Shown here: piece by piece, positions 27,252-35,569 of the stretch | Layout of the letters: each line of letters begins with the position of its first letter | Numbering within the stretch: position 1 is the first letter of the stretch | NCBI RefSeq assembly: GCF_009371885.1 | Contig: NZ_QLZA01000015.1 | Span: 1-35,569, forward strand | Direction of reading: 5' to 3' | Length of the DNA: 35,569 nt | DNA from: Bifidobacterium tibiigranuli | GTDB taxonomy: Bacteria; Actinomycetota; Actinomycetes; Actinomycetales; Bifidobacteriaceae | Translations under genes and position numbers: made by a program | Notes under the pieces: model-generated | What the model saw: the letters and a program-made list of their open reading frames with translations, nothing else | Told to the model about the DNA's origin: nothing | Database searches by the model: none

Positions 27252-27890
27252 GACGGCGTGTTGTCGTTCGATATTGGGCGGTGTCGGGCGGTGGTTGGTA
27301 TCTTCCGCCGGTGCTCGCCACAGTCTCGACAGCATCGCAGGAACAGTACGCCCGACAATGGCGTTGCCGCAACGCGTGAAGCTGCGACGGCGCAGCCATC
27401 CAATGCTCCCGATGACCGCGTCAAGGGATTTCGCTCATGGAAGAAACGAAATTGCGTCGGCTGGCGTGGCGCGGAAGTCGCGTGCAGGCTTTCATGAATC
27501 ATCACAAGGGTGCAGACCGGAATCCAGCGAGCCCGTGGGACACCGTCAAGCCATTTTCGCATTGACTAATGCGAAACTTTGGTTACCGTGAAAGGTGTGG
27601 CAATTGCTCTGGGATCATCGCATTGATTCGGTGATTTGTCACGGGATAATACAACATAGTGCGCAGTCGATGACGATATGTTTGCCGGCTGCATGAACAG
27701 ATATGGCTGCGGGCGACGGCGCTTGCCGGTTGCAACAGTCTGTGCGTAAAACGTAAAAGTGGTCCCTACCTGCGGTGCCTGCGACGGCTGGAACTGCGAA
27801 AGTCATGGCAGAGTCATGTCAGACAAATCAAACAGAGAAAATACAAAATACAACAATAAATAACAACAATATAGTAGAAGAGGTTCTTAT
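27252..27890. other. Long gene-free region before the NADH oxidase
   Basis: No reading frame here resembles a protein. A perfect 9-bp hairpin, TTTCGCATT/AATGCGAAA, lies at 27555-27576 with a 4-nt loop. The last 90 bases before the oxidase are strongly A-rich, unlike the neighbourhood, and probably form its 5' leader; TATAGT at about 27870 is too close to the ATG to be its main promoter with the AGAAGAGG ribosome site in use. Confidence 0.5.
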
Positions 27891-29261
27891 ATGAGCGAAC
27901 CGAAGAAGATCATCGTTGTCGGGTCATCGCATGGCGGGTACGAGGCTGTGCAGCAAGTGCTGCAGGATGCCCCGGACGCCGAGATTCAATGGTATGAGAA
28001 GGGATCGTTCCTGTCCTTCCTCTCGTGCGGCATGCAGCTGTATCTTGAGGGTGTCGTCAAGGACGTCAATTCGGTCAGGTACGCCACCGAGGAGGGCGAG
28101 AGCGCCAAAGGCGTGCATGTGTTCACGCAGCAGGAGGTCGTTTCGGTGGCTGCGACGCGGTACAGTGTGCATGTCGTCGACCATGCCACAGGCGACGAGC
28201 GTGACGAGTCCTATGACAGGCTCATCCTCAGCCCGGGCGCGGTGCCGGCCAGCATCCCCGTCGAAGGCAATGATCTGGCGAATATCTATGCGATGCGCGG
28301 TCGGGATTGGGCCATCAAGCTCAAGGCGGCCACGGTCAACCCGGATATCAACGACGTGGTGATCATCGGCGCGGGCTACATCGGCATCGAAGCCGCCGAG
28401 GTGTTTGCCAAAGCGGGCAAGCGCGTTACCGTCATCGAGATGCAGTCCAGAGTGCTGGCCGCGTATCTGGATTCCGAGTTCACCGATATCCTCGCTGACA
28501 CGCTCAGCGAGCACGGCATTACGCCGGCCACCGGTCAGCGCGTGCAGCGTTTCGAAGGTGTTGACGGCAAGATTGCGCGAGTCGTCACCGATAAGGCAAC
28601 GTATCCGGCGGATCTGGTCATCGAATCGGCCGGCGTGCGCGCCAACACCGATTGGCTTGATGGCGTGGTGGAGCGCGACGAGCATGGATTGATTGTTGTG
28701 GACGATCATCAGGCGACGAGCGTGGCCGATATCTATGCGGTCGGCGACGCCACCGAAGTCCGTTTCGCCCCGACCGGCGGCAAGGCGCATATCGCGCTGG
28801 CCACCAATGCTCGCAGGCAAGGCAGAATCGCCGCGCGGAACGCGCTCGGCGAAGACGTATCGTTCACCCCGGTATCCGGTTCGTCGGCGCTGTCCGTGTT
28901 CGAGTACAAGTTCGCTTCCACCGGCATCAAGGAGTACACGGCCTCGGATTACGGCGTCACCGCGAAATCCGTCTTCGTCGGAGACCTCTACCGTCCGCCA
29001 TTCGTGCCCGACGACGCGGGCAACGCCCCCGTGTACTTCAAGCTGACCTATGCGCCCGAAGACGGCCGTGTGCTCGGCGCCCAGATCATGAGCACCCAGA
29101 ACGTCACCGCCAACATCAACACGATCGCGCTCGCTATCCAGCTGCACGCAACCGTGCAAGACCTGGCCTACGCCGACTTCTTCTTCCAGCCCGGTCTCAA
29201 CCGCCCTTGGAGCATCATCAACATCGCCGCGCAGCAGGCGGCGCGGGGGATTGGGAGGTGA
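27891..29261 (+). CDS. nox: NADH oxidase (Nox family, FAD-dependent)
   Basis: This 456-residue flavoprotein belongs to the group with a single redox-active cysteine, including water-forming NADH oxidases, NADH peroxidases and CoA-disulfide reductases. The FAD-binding start is VVGSSHGGYEAVQ (6-18), the redox cysteine lies in SFLSCGMQLYLEG (C47 or near), the NAD-binding GAGYIGIEAAEVFAKAGKRVTVIE near 161-184, and the second FAD motif YAVGDATEV near 281-289. In bifidobacteria such enzymes remove oxygen and regenerate NAD. AGAAGAGG is 9 bases before the ATG. Which product, water or peroxide, cannot be told by sequence alone. It stands alone with a long A-rich leader. Confidence 0.9.
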   Translation: MSEPKKIIVVGSSHGGYEAVQQVLQDAPDAEIQWYEKGSFLSFLSCGMQLYLEGVVKDVNSVRYATEEGESAKGVHVFTQQEVVSVAATRYSVHVVDHATGDERDESYDRLILSPGAVPASIPVEGNDLANIYAMRGRDWAIKLKAATVNPDINDVVIIGAGYIGIEAAEVFAKAGKRVTVIEMQSRVLAAYLDSEFTDILADTLSEHGITPATGQRVQRFEGVDGKIARVVTDKATYPADLVIESAGVRANTDWLDGVVERDEHGLIVVDDHQATSVADIYAVGDATEVRFAPTGGKAHIALATNARRQGRIAARNALGEDVSFTPVSGSSALSVFEYKFASTGIKEYTASDYGVTAKSVFVGDLYRPPFVPDDAGNAPVYFKLTYAPEDGRVLGAQIMSTQNVTANINTIALAIQLHATVQDLAYADFFFQPGLNRPWSIINIAAQQAARGIGR

Positions 29262-29377
29262 ACGGGTTTTCCGATGCTATGTCGCTTTGCATCGCGTGTA
29301 GGGGAAATGACGCTGTGAAGTAGCAGACGCGCGTATATGCAAATATCTGGGAACATGCAAATACTGTTGCCGTGTTG

Positions 29378-29437
29378 CGCCGCTAGAACCGGATTAAAAT
29401 ATCTTCGGTTTTGGCGACGCTGCGCGGCGTTTTGTTT
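29378..29437 (+). terminator. Hairpins in the gap between nox and mrr
   Basis: CGCC and AACCG (29378-29391) pair with CGGTT and GGCG (29406-29416). A second small stem ACGC/GCGT (29417-29430) is followed by TTTGTTT. The 319-base gap 29262-29580 otherwise shows no gene; the start about 115 bases past nox makes this a modest terminator candidate. Confidence 0.45.
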
Positions 29438-29580
29438 GGCGTTCCGGCGTCATGTTTTGCGGAGCATTTAGGCTGCGTTTACTGCCTATACCTGTGATGG
29501 CTGAGTGGGAGTAAAGTGAGCACCGGCTGTGAGAATCAAACTGATGAGGCTTGGACGAAAGTGGAGTCGGAGGCTGCAAG

Positions 29581-30519
29581 ATGAATACGGTGCCGTCGTG
29601 GGAGGGTTTCAATGTCTTCGTATTGAAGGCTTTGGCTTCTGGCGCTGTTTTCGCACGGCGTGATTTATGCAAAGTGGTTTTGTCCCTTGCGAACCTTGAT
29701 GATGAGCAGCGTTCAGTCACGTTGGCTAATGGCGATTCAATAGCGCAGAACCGAATCGGCTGGTCGATTTCGTATCTGAATCGTGTCGACGCTATAGATC
29801 GTCCTGCACGCGCGCAGTATTGCATCACCGAAAAGGGCCGGGAGTTGCTGCGTTCGCATCCTCAGGGAATCGGGGAAAAGGATCTGCGATTGCTTGCGAA
29901 ACCAGACGATCAGTGGTGGGTGACGAAGAAATCGACGGGAACGTTCGGCGTTGCCGACGACGCTGATGCTGATGGCAATGCCGTGGGAACCGACACAGAT
30001 ACGCGCCTCGATCCTATCGAACAAATACAGCAGGGCATCGCACGCATCAATGATGAAGTATCGGCGGCGTTGCTGTCGCGGTTGCAGGGAAAGGAGCCTG
30101 CGTTCTTCGAGAAGACCGTCGTCGATCTTCTTCTAGCTATGGGATACGGCGGTGCTCATGGCAAGGGCACAGTCACGCAGCTGACCAATGACGGCGGCAT
30201 CGACGGGGTCATTGATCAGGATGCTCTCGGGCTGAACCAGATTTTCGTGCAGGCAAAACGATATTCGCGATCGAACACTGTCGAGCGCCCTGAGGTTCAG
30301 AGCTTTGTTGGCGCGTTGAGCGGGAAGGCGGATCGTGGCCTGTTTATCACGACCAATACCTTCTCAAAAGGTGCGGTCGAATATGCACGCAATGTGCCCA
30401 CGCGAGTCATACTCATTGACGGGCATCAACTCACCCAGCTCATGATCAGATACGAAGTCGGCGTCCAGGTGACGCATGCGTATCGGGTCGTTGGGCTCGA
30501 TGAGGATTTCTTTGTGTGA
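29581..30519 (+). CDS. Mrr-type restriction endonuclease
   Basis: Mrr family enzymes cut modified DNA, typically methylated at adenine or cytosine. Residues 5-95 form the Mrr N-terminal winged helix (WEGFNVFVLKALASG, ISYLNRVDAI, YCITEKGRELL). The catalytic domain starts near 173 with FFEKTVVDLLLAMGYGG, then DGGIDGVIDQD and the active-site QAK (224-226) in IFVQAKRYSRSN, with D208 as the acidic residue. All PD-(D/E)xK-type residues are therefore present. The ATG at 29581 has CGGAGG upstream; an earlier start at 29551 lacks one. At 312 residues the length is typical. Placed beside a type I system, it adds a modification-dependent barrier to foreign DNA. Confidence 0.9.
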   Translation: MNTVPSWEGFNVFVLKALASGAVFARRDLCKVVLSLANLDDEQRSVTLANGDSIAQNRIGWSISYLNRVDAIDRPARAQYCITEKGRELLRSHPQGIGEKDLRLLAKPDDQWWVTKKSTGTFGVADDADADGNAVGTDTDTRLDPIEQIQQGIARINDEVSAALLSRLQGKEPAFFEKTVVDLLLAMGYGGAHGKGTVTQLTNDGGIDGVIDQDALGLNQIFVQAKRYSRSNTVERPEVQSFVGALSGKADRGLFITTNTFSKGAVEYARNVPTRVILIDGHQLTQLMIRYEVGVQVTHAYRVVGLDEDFFV

Positions 30520-30863
30520 GGGGTTTGCCTCGGTGGTTTCCAAATCCTATTTGTACGGTCAACGGGGATCGTCACTTGGGGTGCACTTCAGTTATGTATG
30601 AGGCTTTCAGAAATGGTGGCAGTCATAGGTTGTGTGTGAATCTGGTAGATGGCGATTCTCGAGAATACGTATGGCGGGAACCAGCTTCGCCATTTGTTGA
30701 ATCTGAGAGCCTGGTTTGAGAGCATATTCGGCAAAGCAAGCGTTCCGATTGCAAGTAGAGCATTTATCGTACATCAATATATTTTGTAATTTTCAGAAGG
30801 CACTGAATAAAGTGTGATACACTTAATGCAAATGAACGGTAGGCAGGAAGGCGGGCAGGCAGC
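30520..30863. other. Intergenic region with promoter and small palindrome
   Basis: No convincing gene is seen. Near the right end TTGTAA at 30784-30789 and TAAAGT at 30808-30813 could be a promoter with an 18-base spacer. AAGTGTGATACACTT at 30810-30824 is a perfect 6-bp palindrome around 3 bases that overlaps the -10 and start point, an operator-like position. Confidence 0.4.
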
Positions 30864-31475
30864 ATGGCGAAACACCTGAGTGACATAGCTGAGCTGACGA
30901 GCGGCTCTCCGCAATTCAGAATCACTGAGTCTGCCGCTCCGAATACTCCTGTATATAAGTTCTATGAGCAGTCCGATATCGCGGACGATCTTACGGGGAT
31001 CGATTCGCGGCATGATACAGGATCATCTGCACGCAATGCCCGAAAGCAAGTTCATACGAACGATTCGGTAAAAACGCTGAGCGAGGGCGACATTATATTC
31101 AGCCTCATTTCGGGAGAAGCTGCTATAATTCGTCGCAACCACGCCGGCCTGCTGTATACGCAGAACTACGTGAAAATTACTCTGCATGCCAGCAAGCGCG
31201 AAGAAGCGATTGCCGCACGGTATCTTGTCTATCTGATCAACAATGATGCGAATCTCAATAGGCAGTTGCACCGGGGTCTCCAAGGCTCGCAAGTGCTGAA
31301 ATATACCGTCAAGCAGCTTAGTGAACTGAAGCTGCAGCAGCAGCCGCCGTTCGAGACGCAACAGCTCCTCGGCAACGTATATTTCGATCAGCTACGACTT
31401 GCGGCGCTCCGCCATCGAGTCGCCGACAATTCATCCATTCTTATTCTCAACATGATGAAAGAAGCTCTGCAATGA
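30864..31475 (+). CDS. HsdS-like single-domain specificity protein
   Basis: The 203-residue protein resembles one half of a type I specificity subunit. It starts KHLSDIAELTSGSPQFRI, like the start of a target-recognition domain, and ends with KYTVKQLSELKLQQQPPFETQQLLGNVYFDQLRLAALRHRV, like the helical spacer after a TRD. GDIIFSLISGEAAII is the usual strand of the recognition fold. Such short S-like proteins occur next to hsdR; they may act as dimers replacing a two-domain HsdS. Its ATG has AGGAAGG upstream. Its stop overlaps the hsdR ATG (ATGA). Confidence 0.65.
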   Translation: MAKHLSDIAELTSGSPQFRITESAAPNTPVYKFYEQSDIADDLTGIDSRHDTGSSARNARKQVHTNDSVKTLSEGDIIFSLISGEAAIIRRNHAGLLYTQNYVKITLHASKREEAIAARYLVYLINNDANLNRQLHRGLQGSQVLKYTVKQLSELKLQQQPPFETQQLLGNVYFDQLRLAALRHRVADNSSILILNMMKEALQ

Positions 31476-34400
31476 CCGTCGACCAGAATGACCACAGTGA
31501 GAACAGGTTCGAAGAGGACCTTATTCAATACCTCTGCAGGAATGGTCTGTCGAAGGCGCAGATTTTGGGGTCAGGCTCAACATCGGGTCAGGTGCACAAG
31601 ACTTCTAACTACCTCTCTACAACAAAGTTCTGGAACTACGAGCCGCATATCAAAACGACCGAGCAGCTATGGGCGAATTTCAAGGCGATTCTTGAAAGGC
31701 ATAATCAAAACACGCTTGATCATCCGCTCAGCGTCGTTGAATTCGCCCAAGTCAGGAACACGATTTCGAACCTGAGTACTCCGTATCAGGCGGGCCAGTT
31801 CCTGTACGGTCTCAACGGTGTTTCGCAGATCGAAGTGGATCTGGACGATGGCCGTCATGTATTTCTTACAGTGTTCGACCAGAAGCAGATCGGCGCAGGG
31901 GACACGATCTACCAAGTGGTGAATCAGATCGAGCGTCCTGCGGTCATCGCAGGAATGAAAGATCGTCGATTCGATACGACCTTGCTTATCAACGGACTTC
32001 CGATTATCCAGATCGAAGAGAAGTGCGATACGCACGACGTCAACGAGGCAATCAATCAGATGGAGCAGTATATCGTGGAGAATCAGTATCACGATATCTT
32101 CTCCACACTGCAGATTCTTGTGGCTATGACGCCGAACGATACGAAATACATGGCGAACACGACCGCAGATCAGTTCAATAAGGATTTTGCTTTCCGCTGG
32201 CAGCGCGAGAGCGACAATGAGCCGGTGCGGCAATGGCGCGGTTTCGCCGATTCCATGCTGTCAATCCCTATGGCTCACCAGATGGCAACGAATTTCATGA
32301 TCCTGGACGGTACGCCGAACAAGCAGATGATCAAGGCGATGCGCCCGTATCAGGTATATGCCACGCAGCGGGTCTTGAGCAAGCTTAAGTACGCGGATTT
32401 TGAGACCGCGACCAATAAAATCGGCTACGTCTGGCACACCACCGGCTCAGGGAAGACCATCACGAGCTTCAAAACGGCATGGTTGACGAGCCGCCTGCCG
32501 AATGTCGACAAGGTCGTATTTCTTGTCGACCGTATCGCGTTGACGAAGCAGACGCTGAACAAGTATCAGGCATATGATCCCGATGCTGGCGAGGATGCGA
32601 TTGGCAGTGTGAAAGACACGAATAACACCAACGATCTGAGTCGTAAGCTCAAGTCCAAGGATGGCGGCATCATCGTCACTTCCGTGCAGAAGCTCGATAC
32701 GCTGGTCAAGCGCAATTCGTTCAAGGCTCCTGACAAGAATATCGTTTTCGTGGTCGATGAGGCTCATCGTTCGACCGGCGGCGGTTCGTTCAAGAATATT
32801 CAGAAGAAATTCCCGCGCTCAGCATGGGTCGGGTACACGGGTACGCCTATGTTCGACGAAACCGCCACCGGCGTGCGAACCGAGGATATTTTCGGGCCGC
32901 TGCTGCACGCATATACGATTCGTGAGGCAATTGCCGATCGTAATGTCTTGGGCTTCAAAGTCGATTTCCGCACCACAATCGACGAAGACAAAATGAAAGA
33001 GAAGTATCTGCCCGGCTTCTATCATGGTCGCCATCCAAATTGGACCGAAGCGCAGATTCAGAACAAGATAACGAATCTGACTCAGGACGATATGGATGAC
33101 GCCGTGGAACCCAGCTTCTACGACAACAACAATGAGCACATCGGGCTCGTGGTCGCAGACATTTTCAAGAACTGGCGCAATCGCTCGAATGAAGGCAAAT
33201 ACAATGCTTTGTTCACTACGCATGTCGGCGGGGGAGCGGCAAGCACCCCGATGGCGATGAAGTATTTCAAGGAGTTCCAACGGGTCAATGCTGAGCATCG
33301 GCAAAACGGCGGGCTGGTGCTGAAAGTTGCCGTTACCTTCAGCTACAACACGACGAATGACAAGAATATGGTCGAGTCCAATACGGGTCTGACCCAGGCT
33401 GTGCAGGAATACAACAAGGAATTCGGCACCTCCTTCGGCATGGACGATATCGCTGGCTATACGGCGGACGTCACGTCGCGGCTTGATAGGACGGCATTCG
33501 ATAAGCACTATCTTGATTTGGTGATCGTCGTAGACCAACTGCTCACCGGTTTTGACGCACCACAACTCAATACCTTGTATGTTGACCGCACACTGAAAGG
33601 CGCGGGCCTGATTCAGGCGTATTCACGTACCAACCGTATTGAGGATATGAATGACAAACCGTTTGGCCGCATCATCAACTATCGCTGGCCGTCGTATGCG
33701 GAAAAGCTCATGAATAAGGCGCTGGTGATTTATGCCAACAGGAGTTCGGCTGAGCTGTCGCAGGAAGGGCAGACGACGACGCTGCAGAAAGAAGGCGTTC
33801 TTGCAAAGACGTTTGATGAGACGCTGACAGATGTCAAGTCCAAAGTCGACAAACTGCAGGATCTGACCGACGATTTCCAGCGGGTCCCGGCTTCTGAGAA
33901 ACAGCAGGACTATATGGCTGACGTGTTACGTGAATACAATGCCGGTGTGGCGCAGCTCAAGCAGTTCACGCCCGATCAGATCGACGGGGAGATGACCGGA
34001 TTCGACTACGATTCGCCTGATGGTTTGATTATTGCGCTGGGCATGACGGCCGAGCAGGAGAAGACGTTGACCGTTGCGCTCGCCAATGACCTCAAACAGC
34101 GTATAGCCGAAAGAAAGAAGATTCCTCTCCCGCAAATCGACTTTCGCATGACCCATATCAAGGACGTGAAAGTTGATTATGACTACCTCACGGAGCTTAT
34201 TGAGCAGTTGCTGAACGAAGTGCATGAAGGCCGTCATGACGATGCTGCCGACACGCAGGAGAAGATCAGGCAATTCGCTAATGGGTTGGAAGACCGGCAG
34301 TACGCCAACCAGATTGTCAACGCGGCGGACGCCATTGCGCGCGGCGATTACCCTACGGATTCTTCTGACGTGAGTTACCCGGTCAAGTTCAAGAGCAGCG

Positions 34401-34726
34401 ATGACGCCCAGAAGACCATTCGTCACGCCAATACGGTGACACTGCTCAGGCAGCTTCAGGATTTCAGAATCAAGTGGGGCATCGTCGATGTCATCAGCAG
34501 CGCTAAGATGCGTGAGCTGTTCAGCAGACATCATTATGACATGCAGGATTTGGATGATACAGGCCAGATTCGCGAAATTGTCGCTCAGGGCAGCAATGAT
34601 TACCGTTCATTGGCCCACGACGAAGGCGTTCAGCATTTGTCGAAGATCAAGTACCGCAGTGGATTGCGCGAGGCGATCTATGCGTTGGCGGATGATCTGA
34701 TTCAAACCGGGACTGTTGGAGAGTAA
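31472..34726 (+). CDS. hsdR: Type I restriction enzyme R subunit
   Basis: HsdR is the motor and nuclease of type I restriction complexes; it translocates DNA from unmodified sites and cuts at a distance. The N-terminal PD-(D/E)xK nuclease shows D168 in RRFDTTLLI and E182-x-K184 in IQIEEK. The SF2 translocase has Walker A HTTGSGKT (about 322-329), DEAH at 429-432, and GYTGTPMF, then LVIVVDQLLTGFDAP and QAYSRTNRI as motifs V and VI. At 1084 residues it is full length, with no frameshift. It is translationally coupled to the short HsdS-like gene. The expected methyltransferase subunit HsdM is not between hsdR and the following hsdS and must be outside the window or absent. Confidence 0.94.
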   Translation: MTVDQNDHSENRFEEDLIQYLCRNGLSKAQILGSGSTSGQVHKTSNYLSTTKFWNYEPHIKTTEQLWANFKAILERHNQNTLDHPLSVVEFAQVRNTISNLSTPYQAGQFLYGLNGVSQIEVDLDDGRHVFLTVFDQKQIGAGDTIYQVVNQIERPAVIAGMKDRRFDTTLLINGLPIIQIEEKCDTHDVNEAINQMEQYIVENQYHDIFSTLQILVAMTPNDTKYMANTTADQFNKDFAFRWQRESDNEPVRQWRGFADSMLSIPMAHQMATNFMILDGTPNKQMIKAMRPYQVYATQRVLSKLKYADFETATNKIGYVWHTTGSGKTITSFKTAWLTSRLPNVDKVVFLVDRIALTKQTLNKYQAYDPDAGEDAIGSVKDTNNTNDLSRKLKSKDGGIIVTSVQKLDTLVKRNSFKAPDKNIVFVVDEAHRSTGGGSFKNIQKKFPRSAWVGYTGTPMFDETATGVRTEDIFGPLLHAYTIREAIADRNVLGFKVDFRTTIDEDKMKEKYLPGFYHGRHPNWTEAQIQNKITNLTQDDMDDAVEPSFYDNNNEHIGLVVADIFKNWRNRSNEGKYNALFTTHVGGGAASTPMAMKYFKEFQRVNAEHRQNGGLVLKVAVTFSYNTTNDKNMVESNTGLTQAVQEYNKEFGTSFGMDDIAGYTADVTSRLDRTAFDKHYLDLVIVVDQLLTGFDAPQLNTLYVDRTLKGAGLIQAYSRTNRIEDMNDKPFGRIINYRWPSYAEKLMNKALVIYANRSSAELSQEGQTTTLQKEGVLAKTFDETLTDVKSKVDKLQDLTDDFQRVPASEKQQDYMADVLREYNAGVAQLKQFTPDQIDGEMTGFDYDSPDGLIIALGMTAEQEKTLTVALANDLKQRIAERKKIPLPQIDFRMTHIKDVKVDYDYLTELIEQLLNEVHEGRHDDAADTQEKIRQFANGLEDRQYANQIVNAADAIARGDYPTDSSDVSYPVKFKSSDDAQKTIRHANTVTLLRQLQDFRIKWGIVDVISSAKMRELFSRHHYDMQDLDDTGQIREIVAQGSNDYRSLAHDEGVQHLSKIKYRSGLREAIYALADDLIQTGTVGE

Positions 34727-34771
34727 AGGATATTCGATGCATATGTTGATGCTTGGTGAGAGAAGGACGAA

Positions 34772-35569
34772 ATGACCGAAGAACAAGCGCGAGTACCTAA
34801 GTTGCGGTTCCCTAGTTTTACTGATGCTTGGGAACAGCGGAAGTTGTCAGAAGTTAGTGAAAGGGTACGAGGAAATGACGGAAGAATGGATTTACCGACT
34901 CTCACTATTTCAGCGGGGAGTGGTTGGCTTGACCAGTGTGAACGGTTTTCAGGAAATATAGCCGGTAAAGAACAGAAAAAGTATACATTACTGAAAAAAG
35001 GACAACTTTCATACAATCACGGAAATTCAAAACTGGCGAAGTTTGGTGCAGTTTTTGAGCTAAGAACGTATGAAGAAGCTCTTGTGCCACATGTTTATCA
35101 TAGTTTTCAAACAAATGAACTAGCGATTGCCGATTTCATCGAGTATTTGTTTGATACAAAACGTCCCGACAAAGAGCTTGGTAAATTGGTTTCATCAGGA
35201 GCTCGTATGGATGGGTTATTGAACATTAACTTTGATGACTTTACGGGTATCAAATTTTTATTGCCTTCTGTCGAAGAACAAAAAAAAATCGCTCGATTAT
35301 TGAGAGATGTAGACGACCTCATCGCTGTTCACCGGCGTAAGCTTTCGCATCTCGATTTGTTGAAGAAAGGGTTGCTTCAAGAAATGTTCCCGAAGCAGGG
35401 TGAAGCATATCCCGAAATTCGTTTCCCTGGCTTCACTGATGATTGGGAACAGCGGAAGCTGGGGGATTTGCTGGAAGAGCGGAACTCACAACGCTCTCAA
35501 AGCAATAGCTATCCGCTAGTGTCGTTTACTGTCGAAAATGGTGTTACTCCTAAGACTGATCGGTATCAG
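34772..35569 (+). CDS. hsdS: Type I specificity subunit HsdS (partial, cut by window)
   Basis: The frame is open from the ATG at 34772 (AGAAGGA upstream) to the window end, 266 codons. It starts with KLRFPSFTDAWEQRKL, contains TRD1 and then the helical spacer EEQKKIARLLRDVDDLIAVHRRKLSHLDLLKKGLLQEMFPK, followed by a second RFPGFTDDWEQRKLGD that opens TRD2. This is the standard two-TRD HsdS of the Firmicutes/Actinobacteria group. At the DNA level the two openings, 34802-34846 and 35417-35461, are near-identical. TRD1 is visibly AT-richer than the flanking spacer, a sign of acquisition by domain exchange. Confidence 0.9.
   Translation, partial: MTEEQARVPKLRFPSFTDAWEQRKLSEVSERVRGNDGRMDLPTLTISAGSGWLDQCERFSGNIAGKEQKKYTLLKKGQLSYNHGNSKLAKFGAVFELRTYEEALVPHVYHSFQTNELAIADFIEYLFDTKRPDKELGKLVSSGARMDGLLNINFDDFTGIKFLLPSVEEQKKIARLLRDVDDLIAVHRRKLSHLDLLKKGLLQEMFPKQGEAYPEIRFPGFTDDWEQRKLGDLLEERNSQRSQSNSYPLVSFTVENGVTPKTDRYQ

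Noticed and set aside
27221..27562. Minus-strand 113-codon frame before nox
   Set aside because: It covers the tRNA-Glu promoter, has no ribosome site, and resembles no family.
30516..30719. 67-codon frame overlapping the end of mrr
   Set aside because: No ribosome site distinct from mrr coding sequence, no family resemblance; left as non-coding.

Overview
The window looks like a stretch of Bifidobacterium chromosome (inference). It is GC-rich actinobacterial DNA, and several genes appear to start without a leader next to TANNNT -10 boxes. Gene order on the left is rpmE-prfA-prmC-sua5-GT4 transferase-guaB, and every recognisable product fits the genus. The species cannot be fixed from the sequence alone.

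Region 1 (1-21100) is housekeeping DNA. A transposase-like tail at the left edge precedes ribosomal protein L31 and release factor RF1. Next come the RF1 glutamine methyltransferase PrmC, a Sua5-type threonylcarbamoyl-AMP synthase, a polyprenyl-phosphate sugar-1-phosphate transferase and IMP dehydrogenase. Oligoribonuclease, a Cof-type HAD phosphatase, a PIF1-like helicase, a small membrane protein and an OsmC protein follow. After these come thymidylate synthase, dihydrofolate reductase and a low-molecular-weight tyrosine phosphatase, then YccF, a YHS-domain peptide, an MFS permease, tRNA-Phe and tRNA-Asp, a DUF4190-type protein, GalE and TrmB. Many gaps between these genes carry long, nearly perfect inverted repeats. 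Their sequences mostly differ, but some outer words recur.

Region 2 (21247-27182, about 5.9 kb) is an integrated mobile element lying in the 3' half of a tRNA-Glu gene. It is bounded by 48-bp identical direct repeats; the intact tRNA is at the right end. It encodes a tyrosine integrase, a zinc-ribbon protein, an excisionase-like protein behind a strong promoter and a hairpin-rich leader, two unknown proteins, and a P-loop ATPase with a C-terminal winged helix. A dense cluster of GTTAGAG iterons follows, then two related small proteins that loosely recall phage small terminase or packaging proteins. No capsid, tail or conjugation gene is present. The layout suggests a minimal phage-satellite (PICI-like) island, which is the most interesting candidate in the window.

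Region 3 (27209-35569) holds a water-forming-type NADH oxidase, then a restriction cluster. The cluster contains an Mrr-type endonuclease, a short HsdS-like protein translationally coupled to HsdR, and a conventional two-domain HsdS cut by the window edge. No HsdM is visible. The first target-recognition domain of that HsdS is clearly AT-richer than its surroundings, as expected for an exchanged specificity cassette.
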